This document shows, one piece after another, positions 1 through 9,337 of a DNA stretch of 45,941 bases (position 1 is the first letter of the stretch; each line of letters begins with the position of its first letter). This DNA comes from Candidatus Heimdallarchaeum endolithica (GTDB taxonomy: Archaea; Asgardarchaeota; Heimdallarchaeia; Heimdallarchaeales; Heimdallarchaeaceae), in assembly GCA_021513715.1 (NCBI GenBank), contig CP084167.1, forward strand, positions 3,280,843 through 3,326,783, written 5' to 3'. The translations under genes and the position numbers were made by a program. Under the pieces are notes generated by a model that was not told the origin of the DNA, did no database searches, and worked only from the letters and a program-made list of their open reading frames with translations.

Positions 1-95
1 CAGTTCAAAGAAAAAACAGTTGTATTTATTTTTTCCTACAAATGTATAAGTGCAGATATAAAAAAATTCAAATTTTGCATTTAATTTTGAACATA

Positions 96-734
96 ATGCT
101 GATAATTTTTGATTTAGATGGAACATTGGTTCAGAGTAATATTCTCTATTCTGAAATAAAAAAAGAACTTAAGGATTTACTTAAAGGAATCATTAGTAAA
201 GAACTATACGAGGAATTTGTTTCTATTCCAAGATCTATTCTTGAAATTTTGAGTTATATTTCTAAAAATGATAGTTCTTGTTTTTATAGTAAAAAAGCTT
301 GGGAAATAGTGGAAAACTATGAGATTAAAGGATATGAAAATGCTACTATTCATGATGATGTTCTTCCTACTTTAAAGATTCTTAAAGAAAAAGGAGCAAC
401 TATAGCCATTTTAACAAATAATTCAAGAAAGTTAACAGATTTTGCTATGAAACAGTTTAATTTGAATAAATATGTTGATTTTGTTGTAACTAGAGATGAT
501 GTTGAAAGAGTCAAACCTGATCCTGAAGGAATCTATAAAATAATGAAAAAGTTCAACAGAAGTAAGGAAGAAACTCTTTTTATAGGTGATTCTTGGTTAG
601 ATGCAGAATCTGCTTTTAATGCAGGAGTGAAGTTTGCTTATTTTGGAAAAGATAGTGGTGAAACAAGAGAAAAAAAGATTCCTGCTAAAATTGAAATAAA
701 TTCAATTAGTGAAGTCTTAAATTTAGGTTTTTGA
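96..734 (+). CDS. HAD-superfamily phosphatase, phosphoglycolate phosphatase-like
   Basis: A 212-residue haloacid dehalogenase-type hydrolase, probably a soluble small-molecule phosphatase. Motif I (DLDGT, nucleophile D6, acid/base D8) sits at the N-terminus, motif II is LTNNS in the middle, the motif III lysine is in VKPDPEG, and motif IV is GDSWLDAE around residue 165. A helical cap lies between motifs I and II, as in the phosphoglycolate phosphatase/PpaX subgroup. The open frame extends upstream to 42, but that would add 18 residues before the nucleophile strand, which the family does not have, so the ATG at 96 is chosen. The substrate cannot be read from sequence. The next gene is 61 nt downstream on the same strand and unrelated in function. 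Confidence 0.85.
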   Translation: MLIIFDLDGTLVQSNILYSEIKKELKDLLKGIISKELYEEFVSIPRSILEILSYISKNDSSCFYSKKAWEIVENYEIKGYENATIHDDVLPTLKILKEKGATIAILTNNSRKLTDFAMKQFNLNKYVDFVVTRDDVERVKPDPEGIYKIMKKFNRSKEETLFIGDSWLDAESAFNAGVKFAYFGKDSGETREKKIPAKIEINSISEVLNLGF

Positions 735-795
735 ACTTTTATCATTTCTTTTAAAAACAAATAAATAGTACTTTGAGATTAGTTTGCTGATATAA

Positions 796-2580
796 ATGAA
801 ACTCAGATTAATGTTTAGAGGGATTCTAACACTCACTTTTATGTGGGGACTGGTATTTGCATTAGTATTAGCTGTTGAAGCAATCGTATTTCTTGCAACT
901 GATGGTTCTGTTACAGCTGCTGTAATATTTACTTATCTCCCTGTTGTGATTACTTTAGGAATACTTTTTCTTCAATTTTTGCTTTCACCATTTTTTATGG
1001 ACTTAAACCTTCGTTGGTTATATAAGATGACATGGATTCATCCAGAACAACTCCCTCCTCACTTAGCTAAATTCATTGCAGAACAAGAAGCAAAACATGG
1101 TATCTCAATAAAAAAAGTGGGAATGATTCATGACCAAAATCCACAAGCTTTTACTTATGGTCATTTCAAGAAAAATGCTCGTGTGGTTCTTTCTGATGGG
1201 ATATTAAACCTTCTTACTCCAGAAGAACAAGTAGCTGTAGTTGGACATGAACTTGGACATATTGCTCATATGGACTTCTTGTTTATGACAATTGCTGCTG
1301 CTGTACCTGTTATTCTCTATACTTTCTATGCTTTTTCAAGAGGCGTTCTAAGAACAATGAGATATACTTCTAAAAGTGGAGGAAAAGATTCAGGAAAAGC
1401 TGCTGCTGCTATAGGTCTCACAGCTTTTGTTTTTATGGTCATTAGCTATTTGTTTTATATAATAAGTCAATTTTTAGTTCTCTTTTTGAGTAGAGTACGT
1501 GAATATTATGCAGATAGTTTTTCTGCAGAAAATACTGGTAACCCTAAAGGTCTTTCTACTGCTTTGGTTAAAATAGCCTACGGTATGGTTCAAAGCCAGG
1601 CTGCTTATGCAACACAAATGCATGACAAATCTGCCTCAACGAAGGGAAGAGTTAAAGCTTCTCAACGTTATGGTTTTACAAATGCTATCCGCAGTATGAA
1701 TATTTTTGATGTTAAAGCAGCTCAAGGTTTAGTAATGTCTGCTTATGCTCAATCTGCTACTGCAGAAATTGAACCTGAAATGGTCGTTCGTGCTGCAGCT
1801 TGGGATTTAGAAAGCCCATGGGCTACTTACCTTGAACTCCAAAGTACACATCCTCTTGCAGCAAAAAGATTATTGGCTTTAGACGATATTGCTGAAGAAA
1901 TGGGATTAAAACGAGCTTATCCGACTTTGGGAGAAGACAAGATTCATGAAACTCTATGGGATGAATTTTTAGTAGATTTATTTGTCTATTATGCTCTTCC
2001 ATCTCTAATGCTAATTCTTCCAGCTTTAGGTTCACTAGTTATTCTAGCAGGAATTAATCCACTTATTGGTGTAGGAGGAGGCCTCGCATTAGCTGCATTA
2101 TTGTGGATATGGAGAATTAAGATTAGGTATCCAAAGATCTCTCCTGATTTACCTATAATTAACATTATAGATGCTGTTACAGATGTTTCAGATGATAGAT
2201 ACGCTGAAGCATCTCCTGTTAGAGGAAAACCAATTAAACTTGAGGGACTAATAATTGGAAGAGGACAAGCAGGTTACTATTTCAGTGAAGATATGGTTCT
2301 CCAAGATTCAACTGGAATTATTACTTTAGATTATAATCCTGTTTTCAATTTCATGAGATGGATAACTGCTTTATTCCGTGTTGAAAAATTGATTGGAAAC
2401 AGAGTAATAGTCTTTGGTTGGTACAGACGTTCTCCTAAGCCATATGTTATGATAAAGAAGATGATTAAGCCTGATGGAAAGAAAATAGGTAGCAACTGGG
2501 ATATAGCCAATTGGTTACTTGTTTTTGTACTCTTGATCGTTGCATTTGTCTTAGTTGTTTTAGGTTTAGGAATAGTGTAA
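796..2580 (+). CDS. htpX: HtpX-like M48 zinc metalloprotease, membrane-bound
   Basis: A 594-residue integral membrane protease of the M48 (HtpX/Ste24) group, expected to cleave misfolded or regulatory membrane proteins on the cytoplasmic side. Two membrane segments lie in the first 65 residues. The zinc motif HELGH is at residues 151-155 and the third ligand is probably the Glu of REYYAD about 85 residues later, with another hydrophobic hairpin between. Unlike bacterial HtpX (about 290 residues) it has a long C-terminal part: a membrane hairpin near residues 400-445, a soluble beta-rich segment near 485-560 with OB-fold-like character, and a final membrane segment. The family is secure; the role of the C-terminal half is unknown, though regulation or substrate binding is plausible. 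Confidence 0.85.
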   Translation: MKLRLMFRGILTLTFMWGLVFALVLAVEAIVFLATDGSVTAAVIFTYLPVVITLGILFLQFLLSPFFMDLNLRWLYKMTWIHPEQLPPHLAKFIAEQEAKHGISIKKVGMIHDQNPQAFTYGHFKKNARVVLSDGILNLLTPEEQVAVVGHELGHIAHMDFLFMTIAAAVPVILYTFYAFSRGVLRTMRYTSKSGGKDSGKAAAAIGLTAFVFMVISYLFYIISQFLVLFLSRVREYYADSFSAENTGNPKGLSTALVKIAYGMVQSQAAYATQMHDKSASTKGRVKASQRYGFTNAIRSMNIFDVKAAQGLVMSAYAQSATAEIEPEMVVRAAAWDLESPWATYLELQSTHPLAAKRLLALDDIAEEMGLKRAYPTLGEDKIHETLWDEFLVDLFVYYALPSLMLILPALGSLVILAGINPLIGVGGGLALAALLWIWRIKIRYPKISPDLPIINIIDAVTDVSDDRYAEASPVRGKPIKLEGLIIGRGQAGYYFSEDMVLQDSTGIITLDYNPVFNFMRWITALFRVEKLIGNRVIVFGWYRRSPKPYVMIKKMIKPDGKKIGSNWDIANWLLVFVLLIVAFVLVVLGLGIV

Positions 2581-2623
2581 TTAATTCCTATCTTTTATAT
2601 TTCTTTTTTTATTAATTGATATA

Positions 2624-2639
2624 CTTGAGATTTCTCAAG
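2624..2639. repeat. Perfect 7-bp inverted repeat upstream of the MetAP gene
   Basis: CTTGAGA and TCTCAAG flank a 2-base spacer in the 160-bp gap between htpX and the aminopeptidase gene. The arms are perfectly complementary. It could be a protein-binding palindrome or a small hairpin after htpX. It is about 100 nt before the next start and has no T-run directly after it, so it is not an obvious terminator. Confidence 0.3.
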
Positions 2640-2740
2640 AATCAAACTATTTAGAGGTAAAAAAAATCAATTAAGTTAGCACAAATAACAGCAAAGTTAA
2701 ATATGACTATCTTTGAGAATAAAGTAAGATTGGTGAGATT

Positions 2741-3697
2741 ATGTCTGAGGATGAACAAAAAACTCAAGTTGAAGAAGAGAAAACTGAGGTAGAAGAAGAA
2801 AAAGAAGAAACACCCCTAGAAATGTACCAAAAAGCAGGAAAAGTAGCTCACGAAATTCTTCAAACACTAAAAGAAATGGCTAAACCTGGCGTTAAAGCCA
2901 TAGATTTAAGTGAAAAAGCAGATGCAATGATAGCTGAGGCAGGAATGAAACCAGCATTTCCTCTAAATATCGCAATAAATAATCATGCTGCTCATTACAC
3001 TTGTCCTTGGGAAGATGATTTAATCCTTCAAGAGGGAGACGTTGTAAAAATCGATGTTGGTGTTCATTATAAGGGCTTTATTGCAGACACAGCTTTAACT
3101 GTTGCTTTTGATGATGTCCATAATGACTTAATTAAAGCAAGTAAAGAAGCAACTGAAACAGCTGTAAAAGTCATCCGTGTAGGAAATTACACTGGTAAAT
3201 TAGGAGATTTAATCGAGAATATTATCGAAGGATACGGTTTTTCAACAGTAAAAGAATTATCAGGTCATTTACTTATGCCTTACCTTGTTCATGGTCCAAA
3301 AACTATACCAAATGTAAGTGGAAGAAAAGGTAACTTGATTTTACAAGATGAAGCCTATGCTATCGAAACATTTGCAACCACAGGAGCAGGAGAATCAAAG
3401 CCTGACAAGACAAAATTGTACATTGTGAGGCTAGCAGAAGGACGATTTCCACTAAGAACAAGAGCTGCAAAGGATGTAAGAAATCTTTTAGATAGAGAAT
3501 ATCACAGAATGCCAGTAGCAACAAGATGGATATATAAAGCCTTAGGACCTGCTAAAGCAAAAATGGGTATAAGAGAATTAATTAATGTAGGTGCTTTATA
3601 TCAGTATCATGTACTATCTGATACTTCTGGATCCTTTGTTTCACAACATGAGCATACTGTTTATATGACTGAGGAAGGACCAGTACAAACTACATAA
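2741..3697 (+). CDS. map: Methionine aminopeptidase, type 2 (archaeal)
   Basis: A 318-residue cytoplasmic enzyme that removes the initiator methionine from nascent proteins. The two-metal site of the pita-bread fold is complete: D105 and D116 in IDVGVHYKGFIADT, H176 in LSGHL, E209 in AIETFATTG and E304 in QHEHTVY. A substrate-pocket His lies in the NHAAHYT region. The insert between the last two glutamates contains the helical subdomain that defines type 2 enzymes. The first 25 residues form an extra, highly charged Glu/Lys tract, not needed for catalysis and reminiscent of the charged N-termini of eukaryotic MetAP2. The ATG at 2741 is preceded by GGTGAG. It appears to be transcribed alone. 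Confidence 0.93.
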   Translation: MSEDEQKTQVEEEKTEVEEEKEETPLEMYQKAGKVAHEILQTLKEMAKPGVKAIDLSEKADAMIAEAGMKPAFPLNIAINNHAAHYTCPWEDDLILQEGDVVKIDVGVHYKGFIADTALTVAFDDVHNDLIKASKEATETAVKVIRVGNYTGKLGDLIENIIEGYGFSTVKELSGHLLMPYLVHGPKTIPNVSGRKGNLILQDEAYAIETFATTGAGESKPDKTKLYIVRLAEGRFPLRTRAAKDVRNLLDREYHRMPVATRWIYKALGPAKAKMGIRELINVGALYQYHVLSDTSGSFVSQHEHTVYMTEEGPVQTT

Positions 3698-3699
3698 CT

Positions 3700-3734
3700 A
3701 TTTTTTTATTTTATTATGTTTATTTTTTGTTTTC
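3700..3734 (+). terminator. T-rich tract after the MetAP gene
   Basis: Several runs of five to seven T residues begin directly after the stop codon. Archaeal RNA polymerase terminates at U-rich tracts without needing a hairpin, so this is a likely terminator. The evidence is composition only, in DNA that is T-rich generally. Confidence 0.35.
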
Positions 3735-3833
3735 AAAGTTAGTTAATTGTTGTATCTTAATCTAAAACAAACCTTTTTTTACAAACAATAAATCTTTAAT
3801 ATTGAAAAGTTGTAAATGAATGTGTTGATATAA

Positions 3834-5057
3834 TTGACTCTACAAACAAGTGATTTTAAATTTATAACTTATGAGCCATGTTTTAATAATTACGATATTA
3901 TATATAGCAAATACTTGGAAGTTTATGAAGAATTCAAGAAACTAGGAGAAGAAAATGTTAATTTTCGTGTTCTTTCTTACTTCTATGAAGGAATGCTCTA
4001 TCTTATTAATGGTGATAAGTTCTTTTCAGAAAAAGAATATAAAAAAGCAAACGAGAACTATGAGGACGCGCATAAACTGATTACACGTTCTAGAGCTTCA
4101 AGAGGAATAGAAAATGATAACATTTGGCTAGAAATGGTTAAATGGATAGCATATTGTGAATCTTATCTTAATCTTTCAAAAAGTTACCTAGTTAAGGACT
4201 TTTCTGAAAAAATAAAACTAATAAAGAAAAGCAAGGTTGCAATAAAAGATTTTGTTGAAAAAAGAAAATCTGATGAAAACGTTATCTTAAATGTCTATGC
4301 AAAAGTAAAAGAAAATTATATCTCTTATATATATTACATAAGTTTGGCGCAAAAATATGAGAAAGATACTAGGATGCAGAAAAAAATACTACTTAAAGCG
4401 AGAAGAAAACTCCTTTTAGCTGACTTTATCCTTAATCGTTTCAGTGAAGAAATAGATGATTTAGATTTCAAAATCGATGAATTAACAAAAATACATATAG
4501 TTGAAAGAGCTGAAATGTATTGGAATAAAGGGACTTTACTAATCTCTCAAAGCGACTTCATGAGTGCTCATAAATATCTTCTTTTAGCGTCACAATATTA
4601 TGAGCGAGCAAGTAAAGTTTGTTCAGAGTTTATTGAGTTAAGGTTGTATTTAGCACTCAGTAAAATAACAGAAAGTAGTAGTCTTGAAGCAAAAGCAAAT
4701 GAACTTTATAGACGTCAAGATCAACCATTGGAAGCAAGTAAGTTATTTGAAAAAGCTTATGAAGTTGTTGATGAATCCCTAGGGTTACTCGCTACAATTC
4801 ATAATGAAGTTTTAATTAACAATATGACAGCTCAAAGATCATATTATGAAGCTCTAGCACTTGAAGCAAAAGGTATCTCTCTTTTTGATGAAGAAAAATA
4901 CAAAGAAGCTATAAATGTTTTTGAGCAATCTATGCAAAAATTAAAAGAAACAGAAAGATTAGTTATAGAAGGTAGTTCAGAACATCTACAAGAATATATA
5001 CGTTTAGCGAAGAATGAGATTGAAGGGTATTTATCTATGGCAAAAACCATGCTTTAA
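3834..5057 (+). CDS. Helical-repeat (TPR-like) protein of unknown function
   Basis: A 407-residue soluble protein with no signal peptide or membrane segment, almost entirely helical. At least two helix pairs look like tetratricopeptide repeats, notably around residues 220-260 and in the C-terminal 70 residues, with the small/large alternation typical of TPRs (for example ALALEAKGISLFDEEKYKEA). Such folds usually bind other proteins. The start is TTG at 3834: an in-frame TAA immediately precedes it, and the next in-frame Met would remove about 50 residues of similar composition. It is followed by another unknown gene 58 nt downstream on the same strand. I do not recognise the family and assign no function beyond probable protein binding. 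Confidence 0.65.
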   Translation: MTLQTSDFKFITYEPCFNNYDIIYSKYLEVYEEFKKLGEENVNFRVLSYFYEGMLYLINGDKFFSEKEYKKANENYEDAHKLITRSRASRGIENDNIWLEMVKWIAYCESYLNLSKSYLVKDFSEKIKLIKKSKVAIKDFVEKRKSDENVILNVYAKVKENYISYIYYISLAQKYEKDTRMQKKILLKARRKLLLADFILNRFSEEIDDLDFKIDELTKIHIVERAEMYWNKGTLLISQSDFMSAHKYLLLASQYYERASKVCSEFIELRLYLALSKITESSSLEAKANELYRRQDQPLEASKLFEKAYEVVDESLGLLATIHNEVLINNMTAQRSYYEALALEAKGISLFDEEKYKEAINVFEQSMQKLKETERLVIEGSSEHLQEYIRLAKNEIEGYLSMAKTML

Positions 5058-5115
5058 TACTCAACTTTTTTTCAATCAATAATCTTTATTTATCTCAATA
5101 TAAACAATAAGTGTA

Positions 5116-5811
5116 ATGTTGTTTGACGATTTTGAAATAAAGGAGTACTTAGAAAATTTTTTCTCAAAGAATCTAGCTGCTAAAGATTATCCAGAACCAG
5201 ACACTGATCTTGATCATAAATTAGTGTGGAATTATAGTGAAAATGAAGATACTTTTTCAGTACCTCTTGATCCAATAAATGATCCTTACGAATACCTTGG
5301 AGTTACAGTAGGTGAGGTTTTTGCTCACCATCGTTTCAAACCAATTGTTTGGCACTTGTATCTTTTTGGCAATAAAATAAAGAGTTTTGAATGGATTAAA
5401 TTAAAAGATGGAACTGATTACCTCTTTAATGTTGGAACTTACTCTTTTATTTCTTATATCTATGATTTTAAAAGTGGGAAAAGGTTATACAAGAACCCAA
5501 TAGAAGAGATAAAATCTCAAATAGTTTCACTTAATCTTAAACATGATATTTCTGTAAATGATGTAAATGAATTTGTAGATTATTCATTTCCTGAAAACTA
5601 CAGATGGGGAGAGGTTTCTAGAAACGCTGTAATTGCTCTTATAATTGATAATTTCAATAAAGATAAAATAAATGTTAATGTTCTCGGGTTAATTAATCGA
5701 GTTTTACACGAATATTCTAGTTATGAACCTGATCAACAACTACTAGAAAGAGTGAAAAAAGGAGATTCACCTTTTGAACTAGGAACAATCTTTTATAATG
5801 ATTTTATTTAA
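5116..5811 (+). CDS. Unknown protein
   Basis: A 231-residue soluble protein with an ATG start. It is rich in acidic and aromatic residues and has mixed alpha/beta character: a beta-rich middle (residues about 60-130) and helical ends. No signal peptide, membrane segment, cysteine cluster or nucleotide-binding motif is visible, and I do not recognise it. It follows the TPR-like gene and could be co-transcribed with it. Composition matches the neighbouring archaeal genes. The gene ends about 40 nt before a decayed insertion-sequence fragment on the other strand. Confidence 0.55.
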   Translation: MLFDDFEIKEYLENFFSKNLAAKDYPEPDTDLDHKLVWNYSENEDTFSVPLDPINDPYEYLGVTVGEVFAHHRFKPIVWHLYLFGNKIKSFEWIKLKDGTDYLFNVGTYSFISYIYDFKSGKRLYKNPIEEIKSQIVSLNLKHDISVNDVNEFVDYSFPENYRWGEVSRNAVIALIIDNFNKDKINVNVLGLINRVLHEYSSYEPDQQLLERVKKGDSPFELGTIFYNDFI

Positions 5812-5854
5812 AAAAAGAAAAAATTTAACTTATTTTAAATTCTACACCGAATCC

Positions 5855-6095
5855 TCCATGACAGTCTTCTTAACCTCTTCTTTTGTTTCCCCTCTTTTCC
5901 TCTGTCCTTTGTGCGGAAAATCCATCTTTCTTGTCCAGTGACAAACTTTTATACTATTTTCCTATCTTCTCTTGTGGGTTGAAAGGGTTTTTCTAAAAAA
6001 CTTTTGACCGATTTTAATAAGCTGAAGTTAGAATTGTTCATATTATTATTGTCGGGCTTTCAACCCATAACTTTTACGATAATTCGGAAGTACTA
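5855..6095 (-). mobile_element. Truncated left end of the 23.5-kb insertion sequence
   Basis: Read on the minus strand from 6095, this segment matches the left end of the intact element (23466 to about 23707) at roughly 97 percent: I count six substitutions and one single-base deletion in about 241 bp. It starts with the same terminal TAGTACTTCCG and includes the first 60 or so codons of the transposase, but the deletion shifts the frame and similarity stops at about 5855. No second terminal repeat lies between here and the upstream gene. It fills most of the 346-bp gap and is a dead remnant of an earlier insertion. Confidence 0.93.
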
Positions 6096-6157
6096 CTATT
6101 AAACAAAAAATTTATTTATTTACTTACTTATTTTCACAAATTTCTGTATGTGATTAT

Positions 6158-6724
6158 ATGAAGAGAAAAACATTGTTAAAAATTGGGTTAATTGTTGGAT
6201 TGTCAGCTATTTTTTCAATAACTAACTTTTCAAACATACAAGCAGTAACATGTTTATTTGATCAAACGTTTTTCTACCACGGAAATAGAGACTTTAACTA
6301 CATGACTATCGAAATGAGGATTTTAGTGTGTAGTAACCAACATGTGGAATGTTACGTGTCCTATTATATACCAGAAAATCAACCACCAGGTATCTGGTTT
6401 GAAAAAATAGAATTATGGGTTCGAGGACATTATTGGGAAGTTCCAGATGAACCGATTGTCCCAGCAAATGCATATGGTGTTTATCAATATGGTTATGCTG
6501 AAAGATATGGTGATCTTGAAAAATCAGTTTGGGAAAATGGTCAATTATGTCTAGATATTGTCGTTGGACTTAAGTTTCACAATGTGGGTGTAGCTCATTA
6601 TGCTTCTCAAGCATTATCAATATGGAATTTTAATGGTAGAGCAATAGCATTAATTGCATTTGAAGATTTATCAATATTGTCTTATACTGAATTTGAAGGA
6701 TTAAGAAAAAACGACCCCTACTGA
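6158..6724 (+). CDS. Small exported protein, unknown
   Basis: A 188-residue protein with a classical signal peptide: basic MKRK, a hydrophobic stretch to about residue 22, then a polar region ending near QAV. The mature part is rich in aromatic residues, probably beta-structured, and has cysteines in TCLF, LVCS, VECY and LCLD that could form disulfides outside the cell. No C-terminal anchor is visible, so it may be secreted or surface-associated. I do not recognise the family. It lies just downstream of the decayed insertion-sequence end and upstream of a second exported protein on the same strand. Confidence 0.6.
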   Translation: MKRKTLLKIGLIVGLSAIFSITNFSNIQAVTCLFDQTFFYHGNRDFNYMTIEMRILVCSNQHVECYVSYYIPENQPPGIWFEKIELWVRGHYWEVPDEPIVPANAYGVYQYGYAERYGDLEKSVWENGQLCLDIVVGLKFHNVGVAHYASQALSIWNFNGRAIALIAFEDLSILSYTEFEGLRKNDPY

Positions 6725-6806
6725 ATTTGTGAAATTAAGAATTAACGGATAAGAAAAATCAATTTAGTAATAAATAAATAAAGGGAAGTAAAGCATTAAA
6801 AAAGAG

Positions 6807-8120
6807 ATGGAAGTTGCAAAAATGATACAGAAAACGATGAGAAAAAAAATATACTTTTTTCTATTCATAAGCTTTTTTTTACGTCTTGTCATGTTAGATG
6901 TTATAGCTGATATAGAGCATACAATTTCAAATGTAAATAATTTTAAAGAAACTAAAATAACTTCAGAACAAACTCCACTAGTTTTCCATATTCTCTCTCC
7001 AACTAATGGACGTACCTACGATAATAAAGTGAAAGTTAGTTACTTTCTTGATCCACTAGATGCAAATGTGACTTTTTGGTTAAACGACACTCTTCTCTCT
7101 GTTTCTAATAATTCATATATTTCTCTTTCTATTAGAGGTGTATATAACTTAACTGGTATTGCATCTTATGGTGATAATAATGTTAGTCAAACTGTCTTAT
7201 TTGTTTTTCTAGTTCCTTTAGACGCAAAATTTAAAGTAACTAATCCTCCTCCCTATCCTATATATGGTTCTAATAAGAATACGAAGTATTATGTATTTGC
7301 TCCTAATGATACTATCTCCCTCCTAGTGAACTTTTCAGAGTTCAGCAAAAATTTTACAATAGAGTTGAAAGTATGGAATTTGACACAGGTAGAAAATGAA
7401 ACATGGATGTATAAACATACTTATGAAAGATTTACTTTAACTTCTGCAAATTATACTTGGCTGAATCAATCAACAATAAATCTCTTTATTGAACCTATTT
7501 TTTCAAATTATACTTTACCTCCTATCATTGATGAGAATGATCCTAGATATTATAGCCCTGACTTTCCGCCAGAGGATGGATATAGTTATTATTCTATTAT
7601 GTTCCAAATGTGGTCATCTATAAATTCTGACTATCTTAACTCTACTTATTATTTTGGAAGAGATTATTATAGTCCTGTTGTCCAAATACTCGATGCTTAT
7701 AGTTTTAGCGGCTTTTTAAGTGAACCACAAAAGGGTGTAGTTTACCCTCACATAGCTATTTTTGACAGTTCTGATATCTTGCTTAACAAAACGGTTATAC
7801 TTCTTGATGGTCAAAAAATCGCAGATGGTGAGGATTTTTATCGTATCATTAATGGTGACTACAGAATCGATCTGTTGCTTGATACTACTCTCTATACTAA
7901 TGGACAGCATAATCTCACTATATTAACAAGCGATATTTATCACCATTCTACCGTCCAAACATTTCTTTTTATTATTTATAATCCTCTTGAAACAACTAAC
8001 TCTCCTCTTCAAACAACTAGCACTCCTTACTTTCCCTTTATTGGAATAATTTCTACTTTAGTTTTATATACTATACTACGTTCTCGAAGAAAAAGACAAG
8101 ATCTTTCTTCTAACCCTTAA
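6807..8120 (+). CDS. Surface protein with C-terminal membrane anchor
   Basis: A 437-residue cell-surface protein. A signal-anchor-like hydrophobic stretch occupies residues 14-32 after a basic KKK. The ectodomain is beta-rich with many Asn-X-Ser/Thr sites (such as NVT, NDT, NNT), suggesting N-glycosylation, and the part around residues 55-140 resembles an Ig-like/cadherin-like fold. The C-terminus has a Ser/Thr/Pro-rich stalk (TTNSPLQTTSTP), one membrane helix and a basic RSRRKRQ tail, the layout of archaeal surface-protein sorting signals. ATG codons at 6807 and 6822 are both possible starts. It may bind ligands or neighbouring cells; no enzyme motif is visible. Confidence 0.65.
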   Translation: MEVAKMIQKTMRKKIYFFLFISFFLRLVMLDVIADIEHTISNVNNFKETKITSEQTPLVFHILSPTNGRTYDNKVKVSYFLDPLDANVTFWLNDTLLSVSNNSYISLSIRGVYNLTGIASYGDNNVSQTVLFVFLVPLDAKFKVTNPPPYPIYGSNKNTKYYVFAPNDTISLLVNFSEFSKNFTIELKVWNLTQVENETWMYKHTYERFTLTSANYTWLNQSTINLFIEPIFSNYTLPPIIDENDPRYYSPDFPPEDGYSYYSIMFQMWSSINSDYLNSTYYFGRDYYSPVVQILDAYSFSGFLSEPQKGVVYPHIAIFDSSDILLNKTVILLDGQKIADGEDFYRIINGDYRIDLLLDTTLYTNGQHNLTILTSDIYHHSTVQTFLFIIYNPLETTNSPLQTTSTPYFPFIGIISTLVLYTILRSRRKRQDLSSNP

Positions 8121-8376
8121 CTCCTCTTACTTTTTTACTATCTGATTTTTTTTGTAAAATGAACTTGTTTTTCGTCTCAATCTACTAAAAGGATATTTTT
8201 TCTAGTTTCTACAGTAGATTTGTTATCAACCTTCTTGTCGAGTTCAATGAACATTTAATTTATTTTAGTTTAGCTCTTTCTTCTGAATAACTAAAATGAG
8301 ATTTAAATTTATGTTTAGATATTGATAAGAATTGAGTTGATGTAAATTAAAAAAGAAATTAGAAAGGAATGAAAAA

Positions 8377-9336
8377 TTATTTTATCTTTTCTTTTAGAAT
8401 AGGAAGAATTTGATGAAGATCTCCTACTATTCCGTAGTCACAATATTTGAATATAGAAGCTCTTTCGTCAGTATTTATTGCTATCAAAGTTTTAGCCTTA
8501 ACTCCACAGATATGTTGAGGCGCTCCACTAATTCCAGCAGCAATGTATAAATCAGGAGAAACTGACTGACCAGTTTGGCCTATTTCATAAGTTTCTTCTA
8601 TCCAATGTAGATCTGTGCAAGCTCTTGTTGCGCCCATTTCTCCTCCAAGCAAATCAGCTAGTTCTTTAATTATAGCGAATTTTTCTTTTCCACCTACTCC
8701 TCTTCCTCCAGCAACAATTATCTTTGCATCTTTAAGATTAACTGTCTTCTTCGCTTTAAGAATCTCTACACTTTTAACAATTCTATCTTTATCATCGAAT
8801 GAAACAGTTATTTTTTCTACTTCTGGCTCTTGTCCTTTAGGATTCTCATCTATGAAGAAAGCACCCGCGCGAGTTGTGATGAATATTTTTTTTCCTATAG
8901 ATTTCATTTTTACCATAGCTTGATCGTCTCTAACTGGAGTAATAGCTATAAGTTCATCACCCTCTAAGATCAAGTCTGTTACTCTTTCAAGACAAGTAGT
9001 GTTATAATGAACAGCTAATCTGGGAATGAGGTCTTCTACATTAACTAGTCCTCCACCAATAACTACTTTAGGGTCAGCAGTTTTGATAATCTCTAACATG
9101 GTTTTTACATAAGCTCGAGAAAGATAAGTAGTCAATTCTGGAGCTTCTACTACAAAGACTTTTTTAGCTCCATGTTTACCTAAAGTGGAAATCCATTCAT
9201 CTTTTGCTTGTTCACAAAGTAGGGCAGCAGAGACATCTCCTAAATGTGTGAAGTTTTTTACTTTGTTCAGAACTCCTAAAACGTTTTCTTCTATTTCTCC
9301 ATCCCTGATTAAAGCAAAAACAAGTATTTCAGTCAT
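8377..9336 (-). CDS. etfA: Electron transfer flavoprotein, alpha subunit
   Basis: A 319-residue FAD-binding subunit of the heterodimeric electron transfer flavoprotein, which passes electrons between flavin dehydrogenases (such as acyl-CoA dehydrogenases) and quinone or other acceptors. The C-terminal FAD domain has the family hallmarks: GGRGVGG, GATRA, the QTGQSVSP loop, AAGISGAPQH, and AINTDERASIF near the end. The frame opens at a TTG at 9351, but the ATG at 9336 is preceded at ideal distance by GGAGGTG and starts the usual beta strand, so it is preferred. That motif overlaps the end of etfB, so the two are translationally linked. No dehydrogenase or ETF:quinone oxidoreductase gene is in the window, so the electron donor is unknown. 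Confidence 0.93.
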   Translation of the reverse strand: MTEILVFALIRDGEIEENVLGVLNKVKNFTHLGDVSAALLCEQAKDEWISTLGKHGAKKVFVVEAPELTTYLSRAYVKTMLEIIKTADPKVVIGGGLVNVEDLIPRLAVHYNTTCLERVTDLILEGDELIAITPVRDDQAMVKMKSIGKKIFITTRAGAFFIDENPKGQEPEVEKITVSFDDKDRIVKSVEILKAKKTVNLKDAKIIVAGGRGVGGKEKFAIIKELADLLGGEMGATRACTDLHWIEETYEIGQTGQSVSPDLYIAAGISGAPQHICGVKAKTLIAINTDERASIFKYCDYGIVGDLHQILPILKEKIK

Positions 9337-9337
9337 T

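Noticed and set aside
5812..5860. The remnant IS as a complete short MITE with both ends
   Set aside because: Only the outer end near 6095 has the terminal repeat. A loose ATGGAGG match to the right end of the full element near 5852 is too short to count.
8121..8376. A small gene or RNA in the gap between the surface protein and etfA
   Set aside because: Only T-rich tracts between convergent genes, suiting two terminators; no convincing frame or fold was found.
8615..8923. Plus-strand open frame inside etfA
   Set aside because: Antisense shadow of the conserved FAD domain; no domain or start signal.
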